A stretch of 64,000 nucleotides of DNA from FEN-1099 sp964511015 (GTDB lineage Bacteria; Lernaellota; Lernaellaia; Lernaellales; Lernaellaceae): assembly GCA_964511015.1 (NCBI GenBank), contig CAZEDX010000002.1, forward strand, positions 62,001 through 126,000, read 5' to 3'. The translations under genes and the position numbers were made by a program. The notes beneath the pieces are model-generated. The model was given only the letters and a program-made list of their open reading frames with translations, searched no databases and was not told the origin of the DNA. Positions 43,121 through 52,709 of this stretch are shown piece after piece. Each line of letters begins with the position of its first letter. The first letter of the stretch is position 1.

Positions 43121-45160
43121 CTAGAAACGAGCCGCCCGCTCGGCGATCGCCTCACGCGCGGCGGCGAGCATACTGTCGGCGTCCGCGGACTCGCCGTCGG
43201 CCTGTTTGATCTTGCGCCAAGCGAGCCACGCCAGTTCCTGATCGGGGTCGGCACGGAGGCAGGCCAGCAACGCGCGTTCGGCGTCTTGATCCCTATTCTC
43301 GTTCGAGTAGACCGACGCCAGTTGGAACCACACATAAACGTTTTGCGGATCGAGTTCGGTAACGATTTCCAGATGGTGCTCGGCGTTTTCCCAATTACGT
43401 TCGCGGATGGAAAGCAACCCGAGTTCCAGATGGGCCTGAAGTGGGCCGCGGCGGGCCTTGCCGATTGCTGATTCCCACGCCTGCCGCGCTCCCTTCAGAT
43501 CGTTACTGCGCGCCTTGGCCTGTCCCAGTACGATCAATAGGTCAGCGTCATCGGGCTTCTTGCGAAGGGCGTTGGTCAAGATGGAAATGGCGCGATCCGG
43601 ATCGTCGAGTTCGAGATCGCAACGCGCGAGCATGACTACTGCGCGCGTGCAGTCTTCGCATAGTTGCATTGCCAGGCGTAGTTGTTCGGCCGCGGCTTCC
43701 GGCTGGCGGATGCTTAGTTGCACACCGGCCAACGCCAGGCCGACCATCAGGCGGATCGTCCGCTGGGGTTCACCAGGCGGGTTGGGCGTCAGTAGCTCAG
43801 CCGCCTGCAGGAAGCTTTCCATCGCCAGCACTGGCTTGTCCTGTGCCAGCAGCACCTCGCCCATGACATAGTGAGTAACCGGGTTGGCCGAGTGCACATT
43901 GATGTCGATCATCGCCTCCGCCCATGCGCCGCGCAGGTTGCCTTCGGCGAGCAGATCGAGGGCATAGATGTTGCGGTCATTGAACGGGCCATTGCCAGTC
44001 TTGGCGATGGCACGCAGTTCACCGACTCGCCAGACCGCGTCGAGGTCGTCGAGCGCGCCGCCCGGCGGATATGGCCGGCGGATGAACACGTCGTAGCTGG
44101 CCACCTTCGGCAGTTTGGCCGGCGGAGCCGACCAACACTCCAAGAACGGGTTGCCCGGCATTTCTTCGCTGGTGGGCACGCCCAGGTGGGTCAGCGCCAT
44201 CGGCACGAAGTCGAGGATAGTCGGGTTTTCCATGTACTTTCCGGCGACTACCTGCGGACCGATGAGGCCGACGATGCCGTGCACCGGATGCACAAAATCG
44301 CCCTCCGCCGACTGGCTGGGCATGTAGTTCGGATCGTCGGTGGCGACCATCACCAGCGTCTGCGGATCGGCCAAATCGAGTAGTTGCCCGAGTACCAGGT
44401 CGATGCGCCGCATGTGTTTGCGCGATTCCTTACCCAACTGCGGGATCGGCTCCTTGACACCCATCGCGCGCACGGCTCCAGCGTAGTGCCGGGCGCTGTT
44501 CGCGCCGTCAAGGTACACCGCCAGCAGACGCAGTTTCGGCCAAGCTTTGGCCGCTAGTTCCGGCATTTGCGCCAGGGACGCGGCTTCGATACGCGCGGAC
44601 AATTCGCTACCCATGCCGCCGTCTTTGACGAACGGCGATTGCGCGGCGTCGAAGGCGGGTACGGGCAGAATCGTGCCCGGGAACGGCACCACCAACCCCA
44701 GGCCGCGGTAAAACGCCAGATCATCGACGCGGGTATGCACTTCTTTCGGAATCGGCGCACTGTAGGGCCAGCCGATCACTCCCGAGGCGATCTTGCGCCG
44801 GGTGGTGATTTCCCACACCGCGGCGGCCGAACGCGAAGGGATCTGCAGCCGGCCCGATTCGGCATCGTAGCCGACCGGGAAACGCACCGTGTGCTGGGCT
44901 TCAGTGCGGCCGGTGGCGATGGTCGCCCAGATGCCGGCCGGGTGCACCGGATCATCGCTTTCCAGCACGCCCCAGGCACCTTCACTCTTCAGCCGAGCGA
45001 AGTTTGGCGCCTCACCGGCGGTGATCATCGCCTGCAGTTCGTCCCAACTGACACCTTCGATGCCGATCAGCAGCACGCGCGTTGGCGACGGCCGCCCGTG
45101 GCAACCGAGCGCCACCAATAGCACGAACAACCCCAGCGCGATGCGGCGAATCATCTTCAC
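43121..45160 (-). CDS. Type I phosphodiesterase-fold lipoprotein with TPR tail, probably inactive
   Basis: A 679-residue protein. Lipobox VALGC (Cys20). Residues 27-350 match the alkaline-phosphatase-superfamily phosphodiesterase fold: LLIGIEGVSWDELQAM, APNFARLKSEGAWG, IWATIATGRTEAQH. Residues 385-670 are TPR repeats (NPVTHYVMGEVLLAQDKPVL, PDDADLLIVLGQAKARSNDL). Expected catalytic residues are changed: Glu35 for the first metal Asp, Ala79 where W-T carries the nucleophile, and TDDPN where SDHGF is usual. It may bind rather than hydrolyse. The start overlaps the upstream LonB-like gene by 4 bases. Confidence 0.72.
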   Translation of the reverse strand: MKMIRRIALGLFVLLVALGCHGRPSPTRVLLIGIEGVSWDELQAMITAGEAPNFARLKSEGAWGVLESDDPVHPAGIWATIATGRTEAQHTVRFPVGYDAESGRLQIPSRSAAAVWEITTRRKIASGVIGWPYSAPIPKEVHTRVDDLAFYRGLGLVVPFPGTILPVPAFDAAQSPFVKDGGMGSELSARIEAASLAQMPELAAKAWPKLRLLAVYLDGANSARHYAGAVRAMGVKEPIPQLGKESRKHMRRIDLVLGQLLDLADPQTLVMVATDDPNYMPSQSAEGDFVHPVHGIVGLIGPQVVAGKYMENPTILDFVPMALTHLGVPTSEEMPGNPFLECWSAPPAKLPKVASYDVFIRRPYPPGGALDDLDAVWRVGELRAIAKTGNGPFNDRNIYALDLLAEGNLRGAWAEAMIDINVHSANPVTHYVMGEVLLAQDKPVLAMESFLQAAELLTPNPPGEPQRTIRLMVGLALAGVQLSIRQPEAAAEQLRLAMQLCEDCTRAVVMLARCDLELDDPDRAISILTNALRKKPDDADLLIVLGQAKARSNDLKGARQAWESAIGKARRGPLQAHLELGLLSIRERNWENAEHHLEIVTELDPQNVYVWFQLASVYSNENRDQDAERALLACLRADPDQELAWLAWRKIKQADGESADADSMLAAAREAIAERAARF

Positions 45161-47703
45161 TTGGCCGGCTTGGTCTTTTTCTTGGCGCGGGTTTTCAGCT
45201 TCTTGTCTTTCTGTGGATCATGCGCCGGCTTGTCCTCGGGCTTCTCTTCCTTGTGGTTGCCTTTGTCGTCACGCCCGAATTTCTGCATAGCCAGCGCCAT
45301 GTCGTGCAAGCGGCGGTCGACTAGCGCGTGCACCGTGCCGGCCGGATAGCTGCCGTCACTTCCCCGTTCCCCGGCGGGTACGCCAGTCAGAATGGCGATA
45401 CCCTCATCGATCGTCTTGACCGAATAGAGGTTGAACTTCTTTTTCTTGATCGCCTCCACCACATCCTCGCGCAGCATCAGGTCACCGACGTTCTGGTGCG
45501 GAATAATGACACCCTGCTTGCCGGTGAGTCCAGCAGCGCGGCAGACATCAAAGAAGCCTTCGATCTTCTCGTTGACGCCGCCGATCGGCTGAATGTCGCC
45601 CTTCTGGTTCACGCTGCCGGTGACCGCGATGCCCTGGTCGATCGGCAGGCCGGACAGTTCGGACAGAATGGCGTAGATCTCGGTGGAGCTAGCGCTGTCG
45701 CCATCAATGCCGCCGTAGCTCTGCTCGAAGCAAATGCTGGCGGTAATGTTCATCGGTTTGTCTTGCAGATATTGGCCACGCAGGTAGCCGCCGATGATCA
45801 ACACCCCTTTGTCGTGAATGCGCCCGCTGAGCTTGCTTTCGCGTTCGATGTTGACCACACCGCCGGCGCCTAAGCCGATGCGCGCGGTAATGCGGCTGGG
45901 CCGGCCGAACAGGTAATCGCCAAGCTGGTAGACTGCCAGGCCGTTCACTTGTCCAGTCGCACCACCGGTGGAACTGATTAGGAGAATGCCTTCCTCGATC
46001 ATTTCCTGCAGCTTTTCCTCGTACAAATTCAACCGGTCGCGGCGGGCCGCCAGCGCACGGCGTACATGGTCGTCGGTGATAACCTTCTTGGCGTCGTTAA
46101 GTGCGACGTAGTTCGCCTCACGCACCAGGTCGGCCAGCATCGAAAAGCGCGTCGATAGCTTGTTCTTGCGGCCGGCCATGCGCACGCCCTCTTCCACCAG
46201 CAGCCCGACACCGGCCTGCGAAATGTGCAACAAACCTTCGTCGGTGATCACCTTGTGCAGGAACGAGGCATAGCGAACAATTGAGTCTTTGTCTTTGGCC
46301 ATCACGTCGTCGAAGTCGGCCTTCACCTTGAAGATCTTTTTGAAGTCTTCGTCATACTCGTAGAGCATATGGAACAGCCAGGCTTCACCGATGGCCACGA
46401 TCTTGATCTGCACCGGGATCGGTTCGGGCTTAAGGCTCGAGATCAGCATAAAGTAAAAGGCGTCCCAACCCTCGATCTCCAGCGTACGCGTTTTGAGCAT
46501 GCGCTTGAGGTTCTTCCACACGCCGGCTTCACTCAGCGCATCGAGCAGGTTGATCACCAGAATGCCGCCGTCGGCCTGTAGAATGCTGCCGGCGCGGATC
46601 TTGGTGAAGTCGGTCGACCAGTTGCCGTTCTTGCCGATTTGCTTTTCGATGAACCCGAACAGGTTTTTGTAGGTCGGCGTGTTCTCGATGATCACCGGCC
46701 GCTTTTCGGTCTTGGAGTTGTCGACCACCACGTTGACCTGGAAATCGACGAACTCGTCCTTGCTCGGCTGCTCCATCATCATGGGGTTTTGCTGCGGCTG
46801 CTCTTCCTGCTCCTTGAACCGCGACAGGTCGGACAAGATCGCTTCCTGCACCTCGTCGAGATAGACGTTCACGCTTTCGAACTTGCCGAACTTCTCGCGG
46901 ATCTCCGTCAGCAGCTCGCGCAGCACCTCGATGCCGAGGGTATATTCCAGTTCGTTGAGCGATTCCTTCATCGCCTTTTCGATCTGGCGGACCTTCTTCA
47001 TGGTCTCTTCCAGCTCGTTACGCAGCGTGCCGTGCTTTTCCTTCAGTTTCTGTAGCCGTTCGGCGGGAAAATTGCCGTTGGCGGTCAGGCTTTCAAGCTG
47101 CTCGAACTGCACCGGCTGATTTTCGATCAGCGGCAAAATCATCGGCCGCGTGAACGGCCCCATCTGCACCTGCACCATCGCGAAGCCGTCGTCGCGGATG
47201 CGGTTTTCTAGCTGCCGGAAGTGTTCCTTCTGCTCGTTGCGGTGCTTCTCGATGATCGCGTCGCGCTGGTCTTTGTACTGCTGCAACTCGAACAGGTTGG
47301 GAATCATACGCCGCACGTCTTCGATGAAGTCGGCCATTTCTTTCTTGAACTCGTTGCCAAGGCCGGCCGGCAACTTGATGCAGCGCGGACGCTGGGGGTC
47401 GGTAAAATTGTTAACGAACAGTATGTCCTGCGGCCGGCCGTTGCCCGCCGTTTCGCGGCGCAACAATGCTTTGATGGTTGCCATCTTGCCTGTGCCGGAC
47501 AAGCCCGAGACGTAGATGTTGTAGCCCGGCGATGTCATGTTCAGACCCAGCTCGATGGCCCGCACCGCGCGCGGCTGCCCAAGCACGCCGTCCAACGGCT
47601 CGGCGTTCTTGGTGGTCTTGAACGAGAAACAGGCCGGATCGCAACGCCAACGCAGGTCTTCCAACTTCACCTGGTAATCATTGCGATTGAATTTGCTCGC
47701 CAT
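45157..47703 (-). CDS. LonB-type (AAA_32/Lon_C) ATP-dependent protease
   Basis: An 848-residue protein. ATG 47703 is chosen because GGAGG lies 10 bases upstream; the frame extends to 47745 without a site. Walker A is SGLSGTGKMATIKAL (near 65). A long coiled-coil insertion covers about 130-300, followed by ILQADGGILVINLLDAL. The C-terminal Lon protease domain has the catalytic Ser in YGGIDGDSASSTEIYA and Lys in IGGVNEKIEGFFDV. This is the family of E. coli YcbZ (LonP-like), soluble and without the LonA N-domain. The Lys-rich tail is disordered. It is coupled to the degenerate phosphodiesterase gene. Confidence 0.88.
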   Translation of the reverse strand: MASKFNRNDYQVKLEDLRWRCDPACFSFKTTKNAEPLDGVLGQPRAVRAIELGLNMTSPGYNIYVSGLSGTGKMATIKALLRRETAGNGRPQDILFVNNFTDPQRPRCIKLPAGLGNEFKKEMADFIEDVRRMIPNLFELQQYKDQRDAIIEKHRNEQKEHFRQLENRIRDDGFAMVQVQMGPFTRPMILPLIENQPVQFEQLESLTANGNFPAERLQKLKEKHGTLRNELEETMKKVRQIEKAMKESLNELEYTLGIEVLRELLTEIREKFGKFESVNVYLDEVQEAILSDLSRFKEQEEQPQQNPMMMEQPSKDEFVDFQVNVVVDNSKTEKRPVIIENTPTYKNLFGFIEKQIGKNGNWSTDFTKIRAGSILQADGGILVINLLDALSEAGVWKNLKRMLKTRTLEIEGWDAFYFMLISSLKPEPIPVQIKIVAIGEAWLFHMLYEYDEDFKKIFKVKADFDDVMAKDKDSIVRYASFLHKVITDEGLLHISQAGVGLLVEEGVRMAGRKNKLSTRFSMLADLVREANYVALNDAKKVITDDHVRRALAARRDRLNLYEEKLQEMIEEGILLISSTGGATGQVNGLAVYQLGDYLFGRPSRITARIGLGAGGVVNIERESKLSGRIHDKGVLIIGGYLRGQYLQDKPMNITASICFEQSYGGIDGDSASSTEIYAILSELSGLPIDQGIAVTGSVNQKGDIQPIGGVNEKIEGFFDVCRAAGLTGKQGVIIPHQNVGDLMLREDVVEAIKKKKFNLYSVKTIDEGIAILTGVPAGERGSDGSYPAGTVHALVDRRLHDMALAMQKFGRDDKGNHKEEKPEDKPAHDPQKDKKLKTRAKKKTKPAK

Positions 47704-48039
47704 GGAAAGAAAACCTCCGTGCCGGATGGTTGAGGAGTCACGCATACAACTCAGGTGCGACAGGGCATTTTATATCAGCACGGCAACGGGTGGGCAATCG
47801 TGAAAGGAGGCCGTAATGGTCGCTACAACGGTTTGGAATCGGAGGGCGGAAAATTTGGGACGGTAGGCTTGGCGTTCGGTGGTATGAAGGGCCTTGTCGT
47901 CCGACAAAGATCAAGTCAGGCATAAGGACCTGCCCCAATATCACTCCGAATTCGTATTGTTTTTCGCCACACCGGGCCGTCAGCATCCGCCGCTGATTTC
48001 GACAACTCCCCATTCTTTACTTTTAACTCTTCACTCGCC
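47704..48039. other. Intergenic region between amidase and LonB-like protease genes
   Basis: This 336-base gap lies between two minus-strand genes. It should hold the promoter of the LonB-like gene. No open frame with a ribosome site is present, and I see no hairpin with a T-run. A slightly AT-rich pocket at 47985-48035 follows the amidase stop. Confidence 0.5.
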
Positions 48040-49497
48040 TTACACAGCGGTGCCCGTCTTCGCCTCCCACGGCGGCACCCAACCGCCGAATTCGCGTTCG
48101 AGTTCCATCGCGACGGCGATCGTGAGGTGGTCGTTCCCATGCGACGCGACCACTTGCAACCCCAGCGGCAGGCCTTCGGCGTTGAGGCCGAGCGGCGTCT
48201 GCGTAACCGGCAGTTCCAGCACATTGAGAATCGCGGTATAGACGTACCGGAACGGGTGGAACTTGGGCACGTGGTGCAGCGGCGCGGTTACCGGGTGTGA
48301 CGGGAACAACATGATGCCGTGCGGGCCGATCGCCTGCGCGACCTTGTCCCGCAGCTCCTTGCCCATCAAGGCGAAACGCTGCGTCCGATTGGGCATCAGC
48401 TTCGGGGCTTTTTCCAGCAATGCCAGCAGCACGCCGGGCAGCGTGAACCGGCGTGCACCGAAGATCAGCTTCAACAATTCCCAACCAGTGTTGATCTCGC
48501 GGCCCTGGCCGAGCAGTTCGGCGTATGAGGTCATCTCGGCCATGGTCAGCATCGACGACCAGATGTCGAGCGCGTGCTTGAACTCGTCGAATTGGCCGTT
48601 GGTGATCTTCGCCCCGCGCCTTTCGAGGAACTCCAGCACTTGGCGCTGCGCGGCAAGCAGGTCGTCACTGACCGGCATGTTGCCGGTGCCTTCGACGTTG
48701 AGCACGGACAACGTCGAGAGGTCCACCTTCGCCGGATCACCAAGGGTGAACGGCCGGCAACGCGGATCCTGCCCGTCGGGACCGGCGAGGATGTTCAGCA
48801 GCGGCCACAGGTCGGCGGCGCGGCGCGCGAGCGGGCCGGTGGCCAGGTAGAGATAACCGTCGTTCGCCGCAGCGGGGAATTGGCCGGTGGCCGGCACTAG
48901 ACCGCCTGTGGGTTTGTGGCCAAAGATGCCGTTAAAGAAGGCGGGCATGCGAATCGAACCGCCGATATCGCTGCCCAGGCCGAAGGGCGAACCACCCGCG
49001 GCGATGGTCGCGCCCTCGCCACCCGAACTGCCACCGACAATGTGCTTGGGGTTGTATGGATTGTTGGTACGTCCGTAGATGAGGTTGTCGGTTTCCATCC
49101 ACATGCATAGCTCGGGCACGTTGGTGACGCCGAGCGGAATGGCGCCGGCCTGGCGTAGTCGCGTGACGCATGTGGCGTCGCTCTGGGAGATAATCCCCTT
49201 GCGCGGCAAAGTGCCCGCGGTGTTGGGCATACCGGTCAACGCAAAGCATTCCTTGATCGTGCACGGCACGCCTAGCAGCGGCGGCAAATCGCCTGCCGGA
49301 TTCTGGGCGAGACGCTGGTCGGCGGCGTCGGCTTCAGCCCGTGCTTCGTCGAAGCGGTCTTTCACCACGCCGTTGATCGTCGGATTGACCTCGCGAATAC
49401 GCGCGATGTGCGTCTCGACCACTTCCCGCGAGCTGACCTCGCGCCGGCGGATCTTCGCCGCCAATTCGATGGCCGGCAGTTTGAGCATTTCGTTCAT
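48040..49497 (-). CDS. Amidase-signature hydrolase (FAAH-like)
   Basis: A 485-residue enzyme of the amidase signature family. The Ser-cisSer-Lys triad is Lys82 (TIKECFALTG), cis-Ser157 in IVGGSSGGEGATIA and nucleophile Ser181 in GLGSDIGGSIRMPAFF. Features such as PHGIMLFPSHPVTAPLHH and LPVTQTPLGLNAEGLPLGLQ resemble fatty-acid-amide hydrolase 2 and indoleacetamide hydrolases more than GatA. There are no GatB/C genes nearby. It probably hydrolyses a small amide in the cytoplasm. It lies 3 bases after the M3 peptidase gene. Confidence 0.88.
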   Translation of the reverse strand: MNEMLKLPAIELAAKIRRREVSSREVVETHIARIREVNPTINGVVKDRFDEARAEADAADQRLAQNPAGDLPPLLGVPCTIKECFALTGMPNTAGTLPRKGIISQSDATCVTRLRQAGAIPLGVTNVPELCMWMETDNLIYGRTNNPYNPKHIVGGSSGGEGATIAAGGSPFGLGSDIGGSIRMPAFFNGIFGHKPTGGLVPATGQFPAAANDGYLYLATGPLARRAADLWPLLNILAGPDGQDPRCRPFTLGDPAKVDLSTLSVLNVEGTGNMPVSDDLLAAQRQVLEFLERRGAKITNGQFDEFKHALDIWSSMLTMAEMTSYAELLGQGREINTGWELLKLIFGARRFTLPGVLLALLEKAPKLMPNRTQRFALMGKELRDKVAQAIGPHGIMLFPSHPVTAPLHHVPKFHPFRYVYTAILNVLELPVTQTPLGLNAEGLPLGLQVVASHGNDHLTIAVAMELEREFGGWVPPWEAKTGTAV

Positions 49498-49500
49498 CGC

Positions 49501-51219
49501 CTACCTCTCCGTCACTTCAAGTTCTTCGATTTTCGCCTGCACCAGGTCGACCGCTTGCCGCAAGGTCGCGGCGTCGAACGCCAACCGCGCGCCGGCGGCG
49601 GCGTACAAGTCCGGCAAGCCCACGGTGCCGCCCAACGATAGCGCACGCCGGTAGGCCGCCAGGGCTCGCGGCTGGTCGCGCAAGGCGTTGGCCCACACCT
49701 GCACCGCGCCGAGTTGCGCCAGCCCATATTCGACGTAGTAGAACGGGTAGAGGTGGATGTGCAGCTTGCGGTGCCAACCGGTGATCTTCTCCTGCTCCAG
49801 GCCGGTCCAATCGACACCCGGCATGAAGCGATCCCACAACCGTCCCCACTCGGCGTCGCAATTCGCCCCATCGACCGCCTCGTCGACATGCAGATAGACC
49901 CACTGCTGGAAGGCGTCGACCACCGCCATGTACGGCCAGAACAGGATGATCTCTTCCAGGTGTTCGAGGCGCGCGCGCGCGGCGTCGGCCGGCGTATAGA
50001 AACACACCGGGCCGACCGCGAGGTACGGCGCGGCTAGCAGTTCCATCGCCATCGAGGCGACTTCGGCGAATTCCATCGGCACCTCGCGCTGTTGCGTGTA
50101 GGGCAGTGCCGTGCGCTCAAAGGTGTGGAACGAGTGGCCCGCCTCGTGCAATAGCGTCTGCAAATCGGCGTTCACGCCAACCGCGTTCATGAAGATGAAC
50201 GGCCGCTTGGCCACCGGGAAGTCGGTGCAGTAGCCGCCCGGTGCCTTGTTCTTGCGGTTGTCCAGATCGAGCAACTTCTCTTCGCGCATCGTGCGGTAGT
50301 AACCGGCGAGGCGAGGATCGAGCTGATCGAACACCACCTGTGTTTTGTCGATCAGCTCGCCCACGTCGGCGAAGGGCCGCAGCGGCTGCCGGCCGCCCGG
50401 GTCGACTGCCAGATCCCACGGACGCAGGCGTTCCACGCCGAGCCGCCGGCGGCGGCGTTCGTAAATGCGCGAGGCCGCAGGCACCACCGCCTCGGCAATG
50501 GCGTCGTGAAAGCGCGCACAGTCGGCCGGCGTGTAGTCGAAGCGCAGGAGCTGCTTCCAGCGGAACGAGCGGTATTCAGGTTCGTCGGCGTTGGCCGCCA
50601 TCTGGCGCCGGAGGTTCAAGAAACGAACCCACAACCCATTGATCTTCGCGCGGTCGGCCAACTGCCGCGCCGCCGCCGCCCGCCAGGCTCCCTCGCGCCG
50701 TGCACGATCGGTTTCTTGGTACACCGGTTGCAATTGGGGCAGCGTCAACTCGCGCCCGTCCCAAGAGACGGTCTGCGCGCCAATAATCTTGTCGAACTCG
50801 TTGCCCAGCTTCCGCTCTTCGGTCAGCAGCGGCAGGTTCGCTTCGCGGTACAACTCCGCTTCCGCGCGCATGTGACGCAGCGGCAGATCGAAACCATCGG
50901 GCTGCAAACCACTGGTCAGCAGGCGTTCCTTCAAACGTTGGCCGGCCGCTTGCGACGGGGTAAAGACCTCGTCCAAAAAAGCGTGATAGCGCTTTTCGGC
51001 ATTTGCGTCGGCGGTATTGACGGTGGTGGCGACTTGCAAGCGCGAGAAGGTTTCTTCGATCAGATCGCTCAGGTGCGACCACACGGCGAGCCAGTCGCCC
51101 ACGGTCTGCGTGTTCAACGGGCTCGTTTCCAGCTCACGAAAGTAAGGCTCGATGCGCGACCACGGCCAGTCCATGAACGGCCAAACCTGCTCGGGCAACG
51201 ACGCGGCGATCGCGGTCAT
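49501..51219 (-). CDS. M3-family oligoendopeptidase (PepF-like)
   Basis: A 572-residue zinc peptidase. The site is HEAGH (His358, Glu359, His362) in LLHEAGHSFHTFER, with the third-ligand Glu in VPMEFAEVASMAMELL. YCTDFPVAKRPFIFMN and FYYVEYGLAQLGAVQVW are characteristic of the M3B oligoendopeptidase branch. Length (about 570-600) is normal. It has no signal peptide, so it degrades short peptides in the cytoplasm. With the amidase immediately downstream it forms a likely peptide/amide scavenging pair. Confidence 0.92.
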   Translation of the reverse strand: MTAIAASLPEQVWPFMDWPWSRIEPYFRELETSPLNTQTVGDWLAVWSHLSDLIEETFSRLQVATTVNTADANAEKRYHAFLDEVFTPSQAAGQRLKERLLTSGLQPDGFDLPLRHMRAEAELYREANLPLLTEERKLGNEFDKIIGAQTVSWDGRELTLPQLQPVYQETDRARREGAWRAAAARQLADRAKINGLWVRFLNLRRQMAANADEPEYRSFRWKQLLRFDYTPADCARFHDAIAEAVVPAASRIYERRRRRLGVERLRPWDLAVDPGGRQPLRPFADVGELIDKTQVVFDQLDPRLAGYYRTMREEKLLDLDNRKNKAPGGYCTDFPVAKRPFIFMNAVGVNADLQTLLHEAGHSFHTFERTALPYTQQREVPMEFAEVASMAMELLAAPYLAVGPVCFYTPADAARARLEHLEEIILFWPYMAVVDAFQQWVYLHVDEAVDGANCDAEWGRLWDRFMPGVDWTGLEQEKITGWHRKLHIHLYPFYYVEYGLAQLGAVQVWANALRDQPRALAAYRRALSLGGTVGLPDLYAAAGARLAFDAATLRQAVDLVQAKIEELEVTER

Positions 51220-51356
51220 TGTAACGGCTCCTTGGGGGGTACGGTTGGACTGGACTCAGCTTGGCGCAGATTGGGGTTTTCGACAAGCCGTCGCACTTGG
51301 GTTATAGTTGGTGGCGTTCGCAGCCTATCCAACCAACCAGTTCTCGCGGAGAAACC

Positions 51357-52709
51357 ATGCGGCTATTCCGGTTGTCGCTCGGCACGCTGTTGGCTGTGCT
51401 ATTGCCCGCTTTTCCCGCCTTCGCCGCGGATCCACCGGTCAACGGCTACCTCTATGAGGTGGACGGGCAGCCCGTGCTGCACGTCTGGGGTTCGCACTAC
51501 GAGATGGGCTACGCGCACGGCGCACTACTCGGCGAGCAAATCATGGAATCGATGCAAGACTACGTGCTGCGCCTGCTCCCGCCCAGCATCTATTCGGCGA
51601 TGCACGTGATCGCGCCACTGCTGTTCGCCCTGCCCGACGAATACCGCGAAGAGGTGCAGGGCATGGTGGACGGCATCTTTGCTTCGGGTGCCAACCCGTT
51701 CATCGAGGAGTTGGGCCGCTACATCGACGCGGGGGATCTGATCTTCTGCAACGCAGTGGGCGACATCGGCGCGATGGCCTGCAGTTCGCAACTGGCGTGG
51801 GACGACGCAACCGCCGGCGACCCCGCGCTCGACGGCGAGACGGCGTTGGTCCGCAATCTCGACTGGGCACTGGCCGGTCCGAACCCTTATCTGCTGCCGG
51901 AAGGTACGGTGGTCATCACCTACGACCCCACCGACGCCGGCGAGCAAGCCGTGGCGGCGGTCACCTTTCCCGGGTTCTTCGGCTGCTTGTCGTGCATGAA
52001 TGAGAGCGGCCTGACCGCCACGGTGAACATCGCGCACAATGGCATCGACTTGTGGAAGATCCGCTTCACCCAGCGTTACTACCACAGCGGTGTGACGTTG
52101 CGGCAAGCGCTGCACGCGCGCGACTGGAACGGTGACGGCGCGGGTGATCTGTATGACGTGCTCGATGATCTGGCCGCGAAGGCGCCGAGCGGCGCGGTGG
52201 TGGTTAACGTGGCCCAGCCGCGCGACACCAACGACGGCAACCCCGGCGTCGTAGCTGAGGTCGATAGTGCGGGCTTTACCACCCGCACGCCGGCTGACGA
52301 CCCGGAATTCTTTGGCAACATTCTGATCGCCACCAACCATTTGCGGAAACTGCGGCCGCCGGCCAAATGTGAACGTTACGCGACGATGCATGATCTGATT
52401 GAAGAACGCGACGGCCGCCTGACGTTGGACGAAATGTGGTGGATCGAAAGACAGGTAATTCAAGATCGATTCTTGTCCACAACCGCGCAAACGATGTATT
52501 TTTTACCGTTTCGGCGTGAGTTGGGCGTTTCCTTCTCCACCGCCGACACCTACTCGCCGGACAAAGAGCCCGTCGTGCTGAGTTGGGAAGATCTGACCAT
52601 GTTGCCGCCGGGCCTAAGCCTCGACGATGATGCCGACGGCGACGACATGTCGTCGCCGGCCGATACAGATGGGGATGACGATGACGAGCCCGCCGTCGCC
52701 TGCTGGTAA
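51357..52709 (+). CDS. Secreted C45-type acyltransferase-like Ntn hydrolase
   Basis: A 450-residue protein. The start is ATG 51357 (GGAG upstream), giving signal LGTLLAVLLPAFPAFAA. The body follows the C45/choloylglycine-like N-terminal-nucleophile pattern: HVWGSHYEMGYAHGALLGEQ, then the nucleophile region AMACSSQLAWDD with Cys142, TALVRNLDWAL and FPGFFGCLSCMNESGLTATV. Family members self-cleave before the Cys and hydrolyse or transfer acyl groups. The last 30 residues are an Asp-rich tail (LDDDADGDDMSSPADTDGDD) ending ACW. It is exported; substrate unknown. It overlaps the next gene by 29 bases if ATG 52681 is used. Confidence 0.75.
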   Translation: MRLFRLSLGTLLAVLLPAFPAFAADPPVNGYLYEVDGQPVLHVWGSHYEMGYAHGALLGEQIMESMQDYVLRLLPPSIYSAMHVIAPLLFALPDEYREEVQGMVDGIFASGANPFIEELGRYIDAGDLIFCNAVGDIGAMACSSQLAWDDATAGDPALDGETALVRNLDWALAGPNPYLLPEGTVVITYDPTDAGEQAVAAVTFPGFFGCLSCMNESGLTATVNIAHNGIDLWKIRFTQRYYHSGVTLRQALHARDWNGDGAGDLYDVLDDLAAKAPSGAVVVNVAQPRDTNDGNPGVVAEVDSAGFTTRTPADDPEFFGNILIATNHLRKLRPPAKCERYATMHDLIEERDGRLTLDEMWWIERQVIQDRFLSTTAQTMYFLPFRRELGVSFSTADTYSPDKEPVVLSWEDLTMLPPGLSLDDDADGDDMSSPADTDGDDDDEPAVACW

